A DNA stretch of 64,000 nt, taken from positions 124,001 to 188,000 of the forward strand of contig JAKOVW010000007.1 in NCBI GenBank assembly GCA_029781865.1, written 5' to 3'. The notes beneath the pieces were generated by a model. That model saw only the letters and a list, made by a program, of their open reading frames with translations. It was not told the DNA's origin and made no database searches. Each line of letters begins with the position of its first letter. The stretch's first letter is position 1. A program made the translations under genes and the position numbers. The DNA is from Bacteroidota bacterium (GTDB lineage: Bacteria; Bacteroidota; Bacteroidia; Chitinophagales; Saprospiraceae). Shown here in pieces: positions 27,001 to 29,421 of this stretch.

Positions 27001-27197
27001 GACTTTGACATATGGGTAACTGGCTTTGAGATATAGAGAGGATGATTAAATGTCTGCTTATGGATATTGGATATTCCCACCGCGCCGAAATTTGATTGCA
27101 GGGATGCCTTAGATGATTCAATTGTTTTGGCTTCGGCTGTTGCGATGTTGATATTGTTTTTCGGATTGATGTTTGAAGATGGTAAATGTTTTTTCAT
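1..27197 (-). CDS. Giant secreted cysteine-rich repeat protein (C-terminus outside window)
   Basis: One uninterrupted minus-strand frame of 9,065 codons begins at ATG 27197 and leaves the window at base 1 without a stop. Order of parts (residues approximate): a 62-residue leader; a signal peptide starting MSKSISQFFLMF and ending near MDAQ (about 63-87; an alternative start is ATG 27011); an F-x-ENKGQ domain (about 105-330, the family I know as DUF7948); an SBBP/propeller-like region with motifs such as LVYSTYLGSSGNEG (about 330-860); a GEVED domain with DFGDAP and NNGEVEDY (about 862-1030); nine six-cysteine modules; HYR-like and LYIDN modules (about 1780-2480); about 73 more six-cysteine modules (to about 8530); then another LYIDN module and a HYR-like module (TATDKCGNKSTC). 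All repeat spacings are multiples of three and the frame of start and repeats agrees. Inferred role: extracellular or surface adhesin exported by Sec and probably T9SS; the sorting domain would lie beyond the left edge. The function is not demonstrated. Confidence 0.9.
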   Translation of the reverse strand, partial: MKKHLPSSNINPKNNINIATAEAKTIESSKASLQSNFGAVGISNIHKQTFNHPLYISKPVTHMSKSISQFFLMFLCMLWSTVQMDAQKNMLPELNQKVKETLKENGQTIRFMENKGQVAKKEVLYYFDANQGSVYIEKNKIVFVAKDYEIKKKKFLGENDIKLKATHTFSINLLDANPNPEIVTGESFRTKYHYYLSLDSKKWVNNVQATKELTFDEIYPGIDLRLYSTPEGSVEFDWILAPGADYNKIKLDFDGTDKLSIDKEGNLTAKLRFTSVNFHIPESYQVTNHGKFPVSFSFVKLFHNTIAFKPRTAIDPNYPLVIDPTLVWGTYMDDLNQSPGPFDQYLFAIQLDTTTGILYAAGASNKQITTNQAPYDANGYDNVNTGLNGGSNNNAWVTVLYRINSTGNDLLDLTLFGNDVGNPFSGLQCEAHSMSLSADRVFIGGYTNFDIPLTGTPFDATRNGQDSYVAVFSKNLDTLVYSTYLGSSGNEGEVLGVQAIQAISNTSFVCGFTAVADLPHTNPAYFPDKMAYDTLWGTNGSNGVQDMFMCKFSSLNTMAWGTYVGGSSTETFNDLELFPDGRVAFCGWGQGTLPNEVNGAATSSAGANNDGILGVMTSDGHSMNYLDKIGNSGNDRILDVEPYGSTLYWTGDVATGFPTGTGTRFDTTFNGGTTDVIIGKVADTGGSGTYKATFYGPTVNGDPYGTNFGSTDLGNGIKQVTTSGCNGGSTNTFLLVWGTIGNAPTSGNGSSGLPHKNLNNETFYDTTGNGNIDMFFAGFKNTLDTLVYGTYVGGADNDYLGETGEPRGANHLFVYGSNIYVGTTTHSNGLNPTILQNGFDVTKSNGGNDSHILFQIEIASIVETDFGDAPQFFGNPVHTIDCENLYIGNLDSEKGSQYSKNADGDDLNGIDDEDGVTSLNALAQGGPQTINITVNNIHNSTGKTANLYGWINLDGDTRFQVDEFASDTVPDGFTGSKTLTWTNVNVSGPDSNRYLRIRLTTNNLVDDPATTQQDERSYQAANNGEVEDYLLGYKFLVCPKDTTIASCLTQGLVDTLYNNWLNTVAYGGGCNGVSYNNSTGAPSACGGSKTVTFYFVSTCPQDTLSCTATFTVPTATSVVLTCPTNQTEAACQTQATINSKFSTWLATATKSGGCNAVLSNNNTGAPSACGGSTTVTFTVTSSCAANKTCSATFTVTAPASVTLTCPSNQTEAACQTQATINSKFTTWLNTATSSGGCNRVLSNNNTGAPSACGGSTTVTFTVTSSCEANKTCSATFTVNSSPVVLTCPSNQTEAACQTQTTINSKFATWLSTVSFSGGCSAAISNNNTGAPPACGGSTTVTWTVTSTCEPNKTCSATFTVNSSPVVLTCPANVMEVACQTQAAIDAKFATWLTTVSFSGGCNATLSNNNTGAPPACGGSKTVTFTVTSTCEANKTCSATFTVISPPPVTLNCPVNVTEAACQTQAAINAKFTTWLNTFSFTGGCNGTKSDNNTGAPLACGGSATVTFTVTSSCDVTKTCSATFTVTDAPLVEITCPANQTEAACQTQAAIDAKFATWLSMATKSGGCNAVISNNNNGAPLACGGSKTVTFTVTSDCADPKSCSATFTVNAPASVVITCPVNQTEAACQTQATIDSKYATWLATATFSGGCNGLLSNNSTGAPPACGGSKTVTFTVTSSCEANKTCSATFTVNSSPVVLTCASNQTEAPCQTQAQIDSKFATWLASTTFTGGCNAVLSNNNSGAPSKCGGSKTVTFTVTSSCEANKTCSATFTVSPDTAPVITGMLDTIVVQGGCGLGDLPAPVTTVTELEAFGVMVTDCTPDNQLVLTSSDMITGTCPALAVRTYVVTDVCNNSTSAVQIILVQDTVKPTFTAPANITIYKSPDNPDTATIVNYEFNGGTSYATLCPILFSGITSSMTASSNAFALANGTASGNLAFTNNVNAGSALKVDSSHQSGYWQINLKGETLPKCTNMAMYIQGYKNASKSADTLKLQYSLNGTTWTTFRNKPLTLSTWVQDTASIPNVANPDSLFLRVTYSGGSNGTGNKALYIDNIQVRSILCCTYEASPSITGDVTNEADNCSSNLLATFCDSVVTTPCEGSTLIYRTWMLKDSCGNSADPQVQLITISDTSKPKYTTPPPYTIYKGGAVSDTHTIVNYHFNQGSSYKKLAPYLYFGINCEVDTTSNGFLTDTGTVTGVKAYTQNIVAGRSLRVDTSNLPGHWQFNLSGMNLPICSQIAMYAQAKMHDAGSADTLHYEYSLNDTLWTKFKNIPLIQSQWVEDTATVPINNSVSKLYLRITYSGASGNAPHVLLIDNFQVHAYFNYDSCGFDASPLYTGYPTNIKDNCDTLPTVEYSDLITTGTCPQDMIIERTWKVTDDCGNEATSKQIIMALDTAKPKITCPANIVTINCQASTSPDSTGYATATDNCTDGDSITITHTDMNVPGSCAGDYTINRTWKATDACGNMSTCLQTINVDPLPGPFLTCPANQTEAACQTQASINSKFTTWLNSASFTGGCDAMMSNNNTGAPSACGGTATVIFTVTSSCSANKTCSATFTVTAPSTLTLTCPSNVTEAACQTQAAINSKFSAWLATATFGGGCNSAISNNNTGAPPACGGTATVTFTVTSSCDAPKTCSATFTVTAAPSVVLTCPANQTEASCQTQAAINSKFTTWLASASFTGGCNAAISNNNTGAPPACGGTATVTFTVTSSCEPNKTCSATFTVTAAPAVVLTCPANQTEASCQTQASINSKFATWLASATFSGGCNAAISNNNTGAPPACGGTVTVTFTVTSSCEPNKTCSATFTVTAAPAVVLTCPANQTEASCQTQAAIDAKYTTWLASASFSGGCNAAISNNSTGAPPACGGTATVTFTVTSSCEPNKTCTATFTVTAAPAVVLTCPANQTEAACQTQASINSKFATWLASATFSGGCNAAISNNNTGAPPACGVTATVTFTVTSSCEPNKTCSATFTVTAAPAVVLNCPANQTEASCQTQASINSKFATWLASATFSGGCNAAISNNNTGAPPACGGSTTVTFTVTSTCEPNKTCSATFTVTAAPAVVLTCAANVTEAACQTQATINSKFATWLSTATFTGGCNAMISNNNTGAPNACGGSTTVTFTVTSTCEPNKICSATFTVTAAPLVTLTCPTNQTEAACQTQAAIDAKFATWLATASFSGGCNAVLSNNNTGAPSACGGTSTVTFTVTSSCEPNKTCSATFTVNAAPAVVITCPSNVTETACQTQAAIDSKFALWLATASFSGGCNAVLSNNNSGAPSACGGSKTVTFTVTSSCEPNKTCSATFTVTAAPPVVLTCPNAQTEAACQTQAAIDAKFATWLATASFSGGCNAVLSNNNTGAPPACGGIKLVDFTVTSSCEAPKVCTASFTVTDAPPVVLTCPANQNEVACQTQAVIDAKFAAWLATASFTGGCNGVLSNNNTGAPSACGGTKTVTFTVTSSCAPTKTCSATFTVFASQVVITCAVDQNEAACQTQAAIDAKFATWLASASFAGGCNAVMSNNNTGAPSACGGTTTVTFTITSTCEPPVTCSAKFTVAAAPAVVITCAANQTEAACQTQASIDSKFATWLSTATFTGGCNAAISNNNTGAPPACGGAKTVTFTVTSSCEPNKTCSATFTVTAAPPVVLNCPANVTEAACQTQASIDTKFNNWLNTATFSGGCNAILSNNNTGAPPACGGSKTVTFTVTSTCEPNKTCSATFTVTAAPAVVLTCPANVTEAACQTQSAIDTKFNNWLNTATFSGGCNAILSNNNTGAPMACGGSKTVTFTVTSTCEPNKTCSATFTVTDAPVVVLTCPANQTEAACQTQAAIDAKFATWLSTATVSGGCSAAISNNNTGAPLACGGSTTVTFTVTSTCEPNKTCSATFTVTAAPPVVLTCPNAQTEAACQTQAAIDAKFATWLATASFTGGCNAVMTNNNTGAPPACGGVKIVDFTVTSSCAAPKMCSASFSVTDAPPVVLTCPSNVNEAACQTQAAIDAKFATWLATASFTGGCNGVLSNNNTGAPSACGGSKTVTFTVTSSCEPNKTCSATFTVFASQVVITCAVNQTEAACQTQAAIDAKFATWLASASFAGGCNATLSNDNTGAPPACGGSKTVTFTVTSTCEPPVTCSATFTVTAAPNVVLTCAANQTEAACQTQASINSKFTTWLNSATFTGGCNGSISNNNSGAPPACGGSTTVTFTVTSTCQGPVTCSATFTVTTAPPVVLNCAANQTEAACQTQATIDSKFNTWLNTTTFSGGCNATLSNNNSGAPPACGGSKTVTFTVTSTCEPNKTCSATFTVTAAPLVVLTCPANVTEAACQTQSAIDTKFNNWLNTATFTGGCNAILSNNNSGAPPACGGSKTVTFTVTSSCEPNKTCSATFTVTAAPAVVLTCPANQTEAACQTQAAIDAKFATWLASATFSGGCNSAISNNNSGAPPACGGSKTVTFTVTSSCEPNKTCSATFTVTDAPPVVLNCPATQTEAACQTQAAIDAKFATWLSTATFSGGCNAVLSNNNTGAPPACGGVKIVDFTVTSSCAPNKICSASFIVTDAPPVVLTCPANVTEAACQTQATINSKFATWLTTVSFTGGCNATLSNNNTGAPPACGGVATVTFTVTSTCDVTKTCTATFTVLSSPVVLTCANNQTEAACQTQATINSKFATWLSTATFTGGCNAVISNNNTGAPPACGGTTTVTFTVTSSCEPNKTCSATFTVTAAPAVVLTCPANQTEAACQTQAAIDAKFATWLASATFTGGCNGMISNNNAGAPPACGGSVTVTFTVTSSCEPNKTCSATFTVTAAPPVVLTCPANQTEAACQTQATINSKFATWLASATFSGGCNAVLSNNNTGAPSACGGSATVTFTVTSSCEPNKICTATFTVTAAPAVVLTCPSNQTEAACQTQAAIDAKFATWLASATFSGGCNAVISNNNTGAPPACGGSATVTFTVTSSCEPNKTCTATFTVTAAPAVVLTCPANQTEAACQTQAAIDAKFATWLTTASFSGGCNAAISNNAGAAPSACGGSATVTFTVTSTCEPNKICTATFTVTAAPAVVLNCPANQTEAACQTQAAIDAKYATWLSTASFSGGCNAAMSNNSTGAPLACGGSKIVTFTVTSTCEPNKICTATFTVTAAPSVVLTCPANQTEAACQTQAAIDAKFATWLASATFTGGCNGTISNNNTGAPSACGGAATVTFTVTSSCQAPVMCTATFTVLSSPVVLTCANNQTEAACQTQATINSKFTTWLSTATFTGGCNAVISNNNTGAPPACGGSTTVTFTVTSSCDSPKTCSATFTVTAAPAVVLTCPANQTEAACQTQAAIDAKFATWLASATFTGGCNGMISNNNAGAPPACGGSVTVTFTVTSSCEPNKTCSATFTVTAAPAVVLTCPANQTEAACQTQATINSKFATWLASATFSGGCNAVLSNNNTGAPSACGGSATVTFTVTSSCEPNKICTATFTVTAAPTVVLTCPANQTEAACQTQATINSKFATWLASATFSGGCNAVISNNNTGAPSACGGSATVTFTVTSSCEPNKTCTATFTVTAAPAVVLTCPANQTEAACQTQAAIDAKFATWLTTATFSGGCNAAISNNAGAAPSACGGSATVTFTVTSTCEPNKICTATFTVTAAPPVVLNCPANQTEAACQTQAAIDAKYATWLSTASFSGGCNAAMSNNSTGAPLACGGSKTVTFTVTSTCEPNKICTATFTVTAAPSVALTCPANQTEAACQTQAAIDAKFATWLASATFTGGCNGTISNNNTGAPSACGGAATVTFTVTSSCEAPVMCTATFTVLSSPVVLTCANNQTEAACQTQATINSKFATWLSTATFTGGCNAVISNNNTGAPPACGGSTTVTFTVTSSCDSPKTCSATFTVTAAPAVVLTCPANQTEAACQTQAAIDAKFATWLASATFTGGCNGMISNNNAGAPPACGGSAIVTFTVTSSCEPNKTCSATFTVTAAPAVVLTCPANQTEAACQTQATINSKFATWLASATFSGGCNSILSNNSGAAPSACGGSVTVTFTVSSSCEPNKTCSATFTVTAAPAVVLTCPANQTEAACQTQATINSKFATWLASATFSGGCNAVISNNNTGAPSACGGSATVTFTVTSSCEPNKTCTATFTVTAAPAVVLTCPANQTEAACQTQAAIDAKFATWLTTATFSGGCNAAISNNAGAAPSACGGSATVNFTVTSTCEPNKICTATFTVTAAPAVVLNCPANQTEAACQTQAAIDTKYATWLSTASFSGGCNAAMSNNSTGAPPACGGSKTVTFTVTSTCEPNKICTATFTVTAAPSVFITCPINQTEAACQTQAAIDAKFATWLSSATFTGGCNAVISNNNTGAPPACGGAVTVTFTVTSSCDVPVMCSATFTVLSSPVVLTCANNVTEAACQTQAAIDAKFATWLSTTTFTGGCNAVISNNNTGAPPACGGSTTVTFTVTSSCDSPKTCSATFTVTNAPPVVIVCSPNQTEAACQTQATINSKYSIWLSTAGFTGGCNGAISNNSTGAPSACGGSTTVTFTVTSSCDSPKTCSATFTVTAAPPVVITCANNVTEAACQTQATINSKFNAWLATTTFTGGCSGAISNNNTGAPSACGGSTTVLFTVTSTCDAPKTCSATFTVAAAPLVVLNCPVNQTEAACQTQATINSKFTTWLNSATFTGGCNVVISNNNTGAPSACGGSTTVTFTVTSSCEPNKTCTATFTVTAAPAVVLTCPANQTEAACQTQAAIDAKFATWLTTATFSGGCNAAISNNAGAAPSACGGAATVTFTVTSTCEPNKTCTATFTVTAAPVVVITCPANVTEAACQTQATIDSKYATWLTTASFSGGCNASMSNNSTGAPPACGGTKTVTFTVTSSCEPPKTCTATFTVTAAPLVVLNCPANVTEAACQTQAQIDTKFAAWLATANFTGGCNGSLTNNNTGAPSACGGSVTVTFTVTSSCEPNKTCSATFTVASSTITLTCANNVTEAACQTQAQIDTKFTAWLATATFTGGCNAVISNNNTGAPSACGGSKTVTFTVTSSCQGPVSCSATFTVTAAPAVVLNCASNVTEAACQTQATIDSKFTAWLATTTFSGGCNATLSNNNTGAPSACGGSVTVTFTVTSSCEPNKTCSATFTVTTAAPVVINCASNVTEAACQTQATINSKFTAWLATTTFTGGCNGSISNNNTGAPSACGGSTTVLFTVTSTCDAPKTCSATFTVTAAPTVTISCASNVTEAACQTQSAIDAKFATWLATTTFTGGCNTTLSNNAGAAPNACGGTTTVTFTVTSSCQTPVTCSATFTVTAAPAVAITCPANVTEAACQSQSDINTKFATWLSTASFSGGCNAALSNNNTGAPPACGGSVTVTFTVTSTCEPNKTCSATFTVAAAPVVVLTCPNNVTEASCQTQSVINSKFATWLTTVSFSGGCNAALSNNNTGAPLACGGSATVTFTVTSTCEPNKTCSATFTVASAPAVVINCPANVTEAPCQTQSAIDAKFATWLATATFTGGCNGTLSNNNTGAPSACGGTATVTFTVTSSCEGPKTCTSTFTVSSSPVVITCPIDVVEAAGQTQAQIDAKFATWLATASFTGGCNATLSNNNTGAPPHTGGSTTVTFTVTSTCQGPVTCMATFSVIMAPPVELTCAVNVTEAACQTQATINSKFTAWLATATFTGGCNAAISNNNTGAPPACGGSTTVIFTVTSTCEGPVTCSATFTVSAAPAVVLTCANNVTEAACQTQTTINSKFTAWLATTTSTGGCNTLITNNNTGAPPACGGSATVVFTVTSSCEPNKTCSATFTVAAPTSVTITCPANVTEAACQTQATINSKFTTWLGTVSASGGCSPVISNNNTGAPSACGGSTTVTFTATSSCDAPKTCTATFTVTAAPVVVLNCPVNVTETACQTQAAIDAKFATWLSTVTFSGGCNAALSNNNSGAPSACGGAKFVTFTVTSSCEPPKTCTASFTVTTAPVVVLNCPANVTEAACQTQAAIDAKFATWLSTVTFSGGCNAALSNNNSGAPAACGGSKTVTFTVTSSCEPNKTCSATFTVTAAPAVVLNCPSNVTEAACQTQATINTKFATWLSTVSFSGGCSAALSNNNTGAPSACGGSATVVFTVTSSCEPNKTCSATFTVASSTVALTCPANVTEAACQTQASINSKFATWLSTASFTGGCNAVLSNNNTGAPPACGGSTTVTFTVTSSCEPNKTCSATFTVTAAPAVVLNCPANTTEASCQTQATINTKFTAWLATATFSGGCNAAMTNNNTGAPPACGGSVTVTFTVTSSCEPNKTCSATFTVTNAPAVVLSCASNVTEAACQSQATINSKFTTWLNTATFTGGCNGAISNNNTGAPPACGGSTTVTFTVTSSCEPIKTCSATFTVSSATAVVLNCPANVTEAACQTQSVIDSKFSTWLTTATFSGGCNAAISNNSTTAPSACGGSVTVTFTVTSSCEPNKTCSATFTVTTAPTLVLNCPVNTTEAACQSQSDINNKYFAWLSTATVTGGCNVGLTNNSGSSGPSACGETRTITFTATSSCEPTKTCTATFTVSPPLPLALNCPANYTVTTCKSQAEIDTLFSIWLKSATISGGCNPVITNNNTGAPSECSGTTTVVFTGSSSCATSVTCSAIFTVAPIPPPGITCPDVDTIACNASSNPQYTGYPIATDACGGTPVLTYDDQVTPGNCNGNSTISRTWTATDKCNNTSTCIQTIFVQNTITPTFTLPPNKTLYKNASPAGVKVLVNYNFNFGSSYKALSPIRYTGITSDIDPASNPFLKNIGTVTGNLAFVNNIVAGKGLAVTNSNQPGSWIFILSGMNLPIFNNYEFYVQAYRKGAGSATNLVIDYSTNPISNGWTNYSNTPLTTGNWVQCTGPTKNIPNATTLYIRISYTGGSNTDPKDLYIDNFQVRASKPLEPCAYDDAPSNTGYPTNIVTPCDPDPTATYSDSLDITTCVTKVYRTWTVTDDCGNSSTGNAKQIITVLDTIGPIIVCPSGSSLTRKADTTQCYYSIVDKSLDATATDDCTGDSVTLVNNWNNASTLLGAKIPVGVWPIKWTATDKCGNKSTCQYNLTIFEIEKPKAKCKNDTIYLDS
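540..1095 (-). repeat. LYIDN module, copy A (C-terminal of long array)
   Basis: About 185 residues inside the giant protein. It starts near VNYNFNFGSSYKAL, contains GSWIFILSGMNLP and LYIRISYTGGS, and ends with DLYIDNFQVRA. It is paralogous to the two copies at 20,240-20,790 and 21,020-21,580. The pattern resembles a beta-sandwich (jelly-roll or carbohydrate-binding-like) module, but this fold assignment is inference. Confidence 0.7.
1565..19760 (-). repeat. Long array of about 73 six-cysteine modules (82-84 residues each)
   Basis: The codons for the module motif A-C-Q-T-Q recur from 19718 down to 1817. The spacing is 249 bp 63 times and 246 bp 9 times, with a divergent last copy (C-K-S-Q) at 1565. 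One unit reads, in order, ACQTQ, a W-L segment, SGGCN, NNNTGAP, ACGGS, VTFTVTSSCEPNKTCSATFTV and LTCP. That gives six cysteines per unit. The internal period keeps the reading frame, so this is a coding repeat and not a satellite. Confidence 0.93.
3059..16979 (-). repeat. Higher-order repeat: eight 1,740-bp blocks of seven modules
   Basis: The one-codon-shorter (246 bp) unit occurs exactly every seventh unit, ending at 3059, 4799, 6539, 8279, 10019, 11759, 13499, 15239 and 16979, so consecutive blocks are exactly 1,740 bp (580 residues). Other variants also stay in register. For example, the NAGAAP variant (in place of NNTGAP) sits in the same slot at about 6935, 8675, 10415 and 12155. The blocks at about 8,300-12,900 are the most alike. 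Confidence 0.88.
20240..20790 (-). repeat. LYIDN module, copy B
   Basis: Second copy of the roughly 185-residue module between the two cysteine arrays. Landmarks are VNYHFNQGSSYKKL, GHWQFNLSGMNLP, LYLRITYSGAS and LLIDNFQVHA. It is flanked by HYR-like segments with RTWKVTDDCGNEAT. Fold and ligand are unknown. Confidence 0.7.
21020..21580 (-). repeat. LYIDN module, copy C
   Basis: Third copy of the module. Landmarks are VNYEFNGGTSYATL, GYWQINLKGETLP, LFLRVTYSGGS and LYIDNIQVRS. It lies about 790 bp from copy B, so the LYIDN plus HYR-like pair appears to have been duplicated as a unit. Confidence 0.7.
21860..24090 (-). repeat. Short array of nine six-cysteine modules
   Basis: Module motif positions are 22070, 22316, 22565, 22814, 23063, 23309, 23555, 23804 and 24056, with spacings of 246, 249 or 252 bp. 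The consensus is the same as in the long array, including S-GGCN, NNNTGAP, ACGGS and K-T-C-SATFTV. The first unit after the GEVED domain is the most divergent (SCLTQGLVDT). The array sits directly behind the GEVED domain and ahead of the HYR-like/LYIDN linker. Confidence 0.9.
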
Positions 27198-27847
27198 AAT
27201 TGCGTGAAATGTGAAACTCCTGAACTTTCCGTAATTCTAAATATCGGTTTTGAATGCAAGGAACTAACAGGAGATGCTATAATTGAGAATTCTGAATTGA
27301 TCAACAGGAACACTGGTGAATTCAGTAAAAAAGATTCATTAAAATCGATTGAAGGGCGGGTATAGAGTGGCTTAAATAAAGTGCATAAGCATTGAATGCT
27401 ATTCTTTATAAAAAAGAATCGATTGAATGATTTGACTATCATTTCAAGTTCAAGCTGGTTTTATACACTACAAATTCCTTATTCAAAGAGGTTTTGAAAA
27501 TTAACAAATTAAAACCTCTCTGGCCAAAGAATTACAAATTAAACAATTTGTTACTACAATCCCAAAGTTACGGATTTTTTGACAATCCAAATAATTTTAA
27601 ATACGAATAAAATCAGAATATAGTTGTCTGAATTTGAAGGATTTGAAAGGGAGTTTAGGATTTTTTTTTAATGCTATTGAAATCCGGGGATCAAAAACGC
27701 ATTTTTAAAAAACTTTTTAAGGTTTCAAAATTGAACGAACGGCTTCAGTGTTTCATCCAATTAAAGCACAATTAATTAACACAAAAGTCACCCCAATTTC
27801 TTTCTAATTAAATTAATTTGGTTAAGGTGAAGAAGTATGGCAGTAGT
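27198..27847. other. Non-coding gap between ndk and the giant gene
   Basis: About 650 bp without a convincing gene. It holds a candidate promoter for the giant gene at 27563-27591. An 82-codon minus frame (27194-27442) overlaps the giant gene start by ATGA but has no recognisable family or protein-like composition. I saw no clear terminator behind ndk. Confidence 0.6.
27563..27591 (-). promoter_or_regulatory. Candidate Bacteroidota promoter for the giant gene
   Basis: Read on the minus strand, TTTG, 17 bases, then TAACTTTG. This matches the Bacteroidota -33/-7 pattern (TTTG / TANNTTTG) with a slightly short spacer. It would give a leader of about 360 nt to ATG 27197, or about 545 nt to ATG 27011. 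Confidence 0.4.
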
Positions 27848-28267
27848 TTAAAAAATATCAGTTCCGGCAAAAAAGAAACTGCCTTCAATTGCTGCGTTTT
27901 CATCAGAATCAGAGCCATGAACAGCATTTTCACCGACATTTCTGGCATATAAAGCCCTGATTGTACCGGGTTCAGCTTTGGAGGGATCTGTCGCGCCGAT
28001 TAATTTACGGAAATCTTCAACCGCATTTTCTTTTTCCAAAATTGCCGCAACAATTGGACCTGAAGACATAAAGTCGACAAGTTCGCCATAAAATGGACGA
28101 GAAGAATGAACTGCGTAAAACTGACCAGCTTTTTCAGTCGAAAGACGGGTATATTTCATCGCCACAATTCTGAATCCTGATGAGCAAATTTTTTCTAGTA
28201 TTGCTCCAATATATCCGGATTGCACTGCATCAGGTTTGATCATTGTAAAAGTTCTGTTCGTTGCCAT
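27848..28267 (-). CDS. ndk: Nucleoside diphosphate kinase
   Basis: 139 residues, normal length for Ndk. It transfers the gamma-phosphate between nucleoside triphosphates and diphosphates through a phosphohistidine. The N-terminus reads [11 protein letters not shown]. The active-site segment is NAVHGSDS with the catalytic His at residue 117, and K11 and R104 are in place. The C-terminal segment ([11 protein letters not shown]) is a little longer than in E. coli. It is divergent from the NrnA-like gene, with a TAGATTTG promoter motif close upstream. Cytoplasmic. The assignment is secure. Confidence 0.97.
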   Translation of the reverse strand: MATNRTFTMIKPDAVQSGYIGAILEKICSSGFRIVAMKYTRLSTEKAGQFYAVHSSRPFYGELVDFMSSGPIVAAILEKENAVEDFRKLIGATDPSKAEPGTIRALYARNVGENAVHGSDSDENAAIEGSFFFAGTDIF

Positions 28268-28285
28268 TTTTTAAAATTTGAGCGG

Positions 28286-28293
28286 CAAATCTA
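28286..28293 (-). promoter_or_regulatory. -7 promoter motif of ndk
   Basis: TAGATTTG followed by CCGC on the minus strand, 18 bases before the ndk ATG. It matches TANNTTTG. Confidence 0.5.
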
Positions 28294-28398
28294 GATTGTT
28301 TCTGAATTCCGGAATGCCGAACAGACGTATTTGATTAGTCATTAACATATAAAAAGGAAAAAACCAGTAGATTTCTGATGAATTTTGTCCTCTTTTTT

Positions 28399-29403
28399 AT
28401 GGAACAGCTTCCTCAGCTAAAGGCATTATTGAACGTCCCCAAGACCTGCGTTATACTTTCGCACCGGAATCCTGACGGCGATGCTTTGGGATCCAGCCTG
28501 GCCTTAAGCCTTTATCTGCAATCCTTAAATCATAAAACCCGGGTTCTCTTTCCCAGTGAATATCCCGTGAATTATGAATGGATGCCGCAATCTGAAGAAA
28601 TCATCATTTATGATTTAAATCAAAAGCTGGCAGAAGAAACCATTAAATCTGCAGATTTGATTTTTTGCCTCGATTTTAATTCGCTGGAACGAATTGACCG
28701 AATGGCGGCGATGATCATGGAACGTAAAGTACCTAAAATCATGATCGATCATCATATTGATCCTGAGCCTTTTGCTGATCTTGTTTTTTCTGAAGTTTCA
28801 TCAAGCTCAACTTCAGAGATCATCTATGATTTGATCAAAGCAATTTCTCCGGATATCAGGTTGTCTGCGATTCTAATGGATTGTATTTATACCGGTTTGA
28901 TGACAGACACTGGTTCCTTCCATCATGCAACAAGTCCAAAAGTATTTACCATGATGGCCGATCTTAAAAGACAGGGACTGGATGATACCCGCATTCAGGA
29001 ACTAGTCAATAACAGTCTTCCGGATAAATATCTGAAATTACTGGGCCATTGTTTGTTTAATCGAATGGAGCTGATACCAGAGTCACAATTTGGTCTGATT
29101 TATCTAACCAAAGAAGATTACAGGAATTATGATATCCGCCGTGGAGATACGGAGGGGATTATCAATTATCTCATGATGTTAAAATCGGTGCGCATCGGTG
29201 CACTGGTAATGAATCAACCAACCATTGTAAAATTATCATTGCGATCCAAAGGTGATTTTTCAGTGCAACAAATTTGCAGTAAATACTTCAATGGCGGTGG
29301 CCATAGAAATGCATCTGGAGGTTCCTCCAAGTTAAGTCTGGAAGACACCATAACCAAATTAAAAGATGTGGTAACACAGTCTTTGACACAAGTTATTCAT
29401 TAA
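28399..29403 (+). CDS. DHH-family phosphoesterase, NrnA-like oligoribonuclease / pAp phosphatase
   Basis: 334 residues from ATG 28399. I prefer this start because the family begins with a segment like MEQLPQLKALL; ATG 28378 would add seven hydrophobic residues. It has the DHH domain motifs SHRNPDGDALGSSL near the N-terminus, CLDFN, and DHH at about residues 118-120. It ends in a DHHA1 domain with the substrate-binding FNGGGHRNASGG. NrnA-type enzymes degrade very short RNAs and dephosphorylate 3'-phosphoadenosine 5'-phosphate, using Mn2+. The FKBP lipoprotein gene follows after 18 bp, so the two are probably cotranscribed. Cytoplasmic. Confidence 0.88.
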   Translation: MEQLPQLKALLNVPKTCVILSHRNPDGDALGSSLALSLYLQSLNHKTRVLFPSEYPVNYEWMPQSEEIIIYDLNQKLAEETIKSADLIFCLDFNSLERIDRMAAMIMERKVPKIMIDHHIDPEPFADLVFSEVSSSSTSEIIYDLIKAISPDIRLSAILMDCIYTGLMTDTGSFHHATSPKVFTMMADLKRQGLDDTRIQELVNNSLPDKYLKLLGHCLFNRMELIPESQFGLIYLTKEDYRNYDIRRGDTEGIINYLMMLKSVRIGALVMNQPTIVKLSLRSKGDFSVQQICSKYFNGGGHRNASGGSSKLSLEDTITKLKDVVTQSLTQVIH

Positions 29404-29421
29404 ATCAAAAATAATTAAGCA

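Noticed and set aside
27194-27442. 82-codon minus frame overlapping the giant gene start by ATGA
   Set aside because: No recognisable family, no clear start context, and the composition looks like translated intergenic DNA. The ATGA overlap may be chance.
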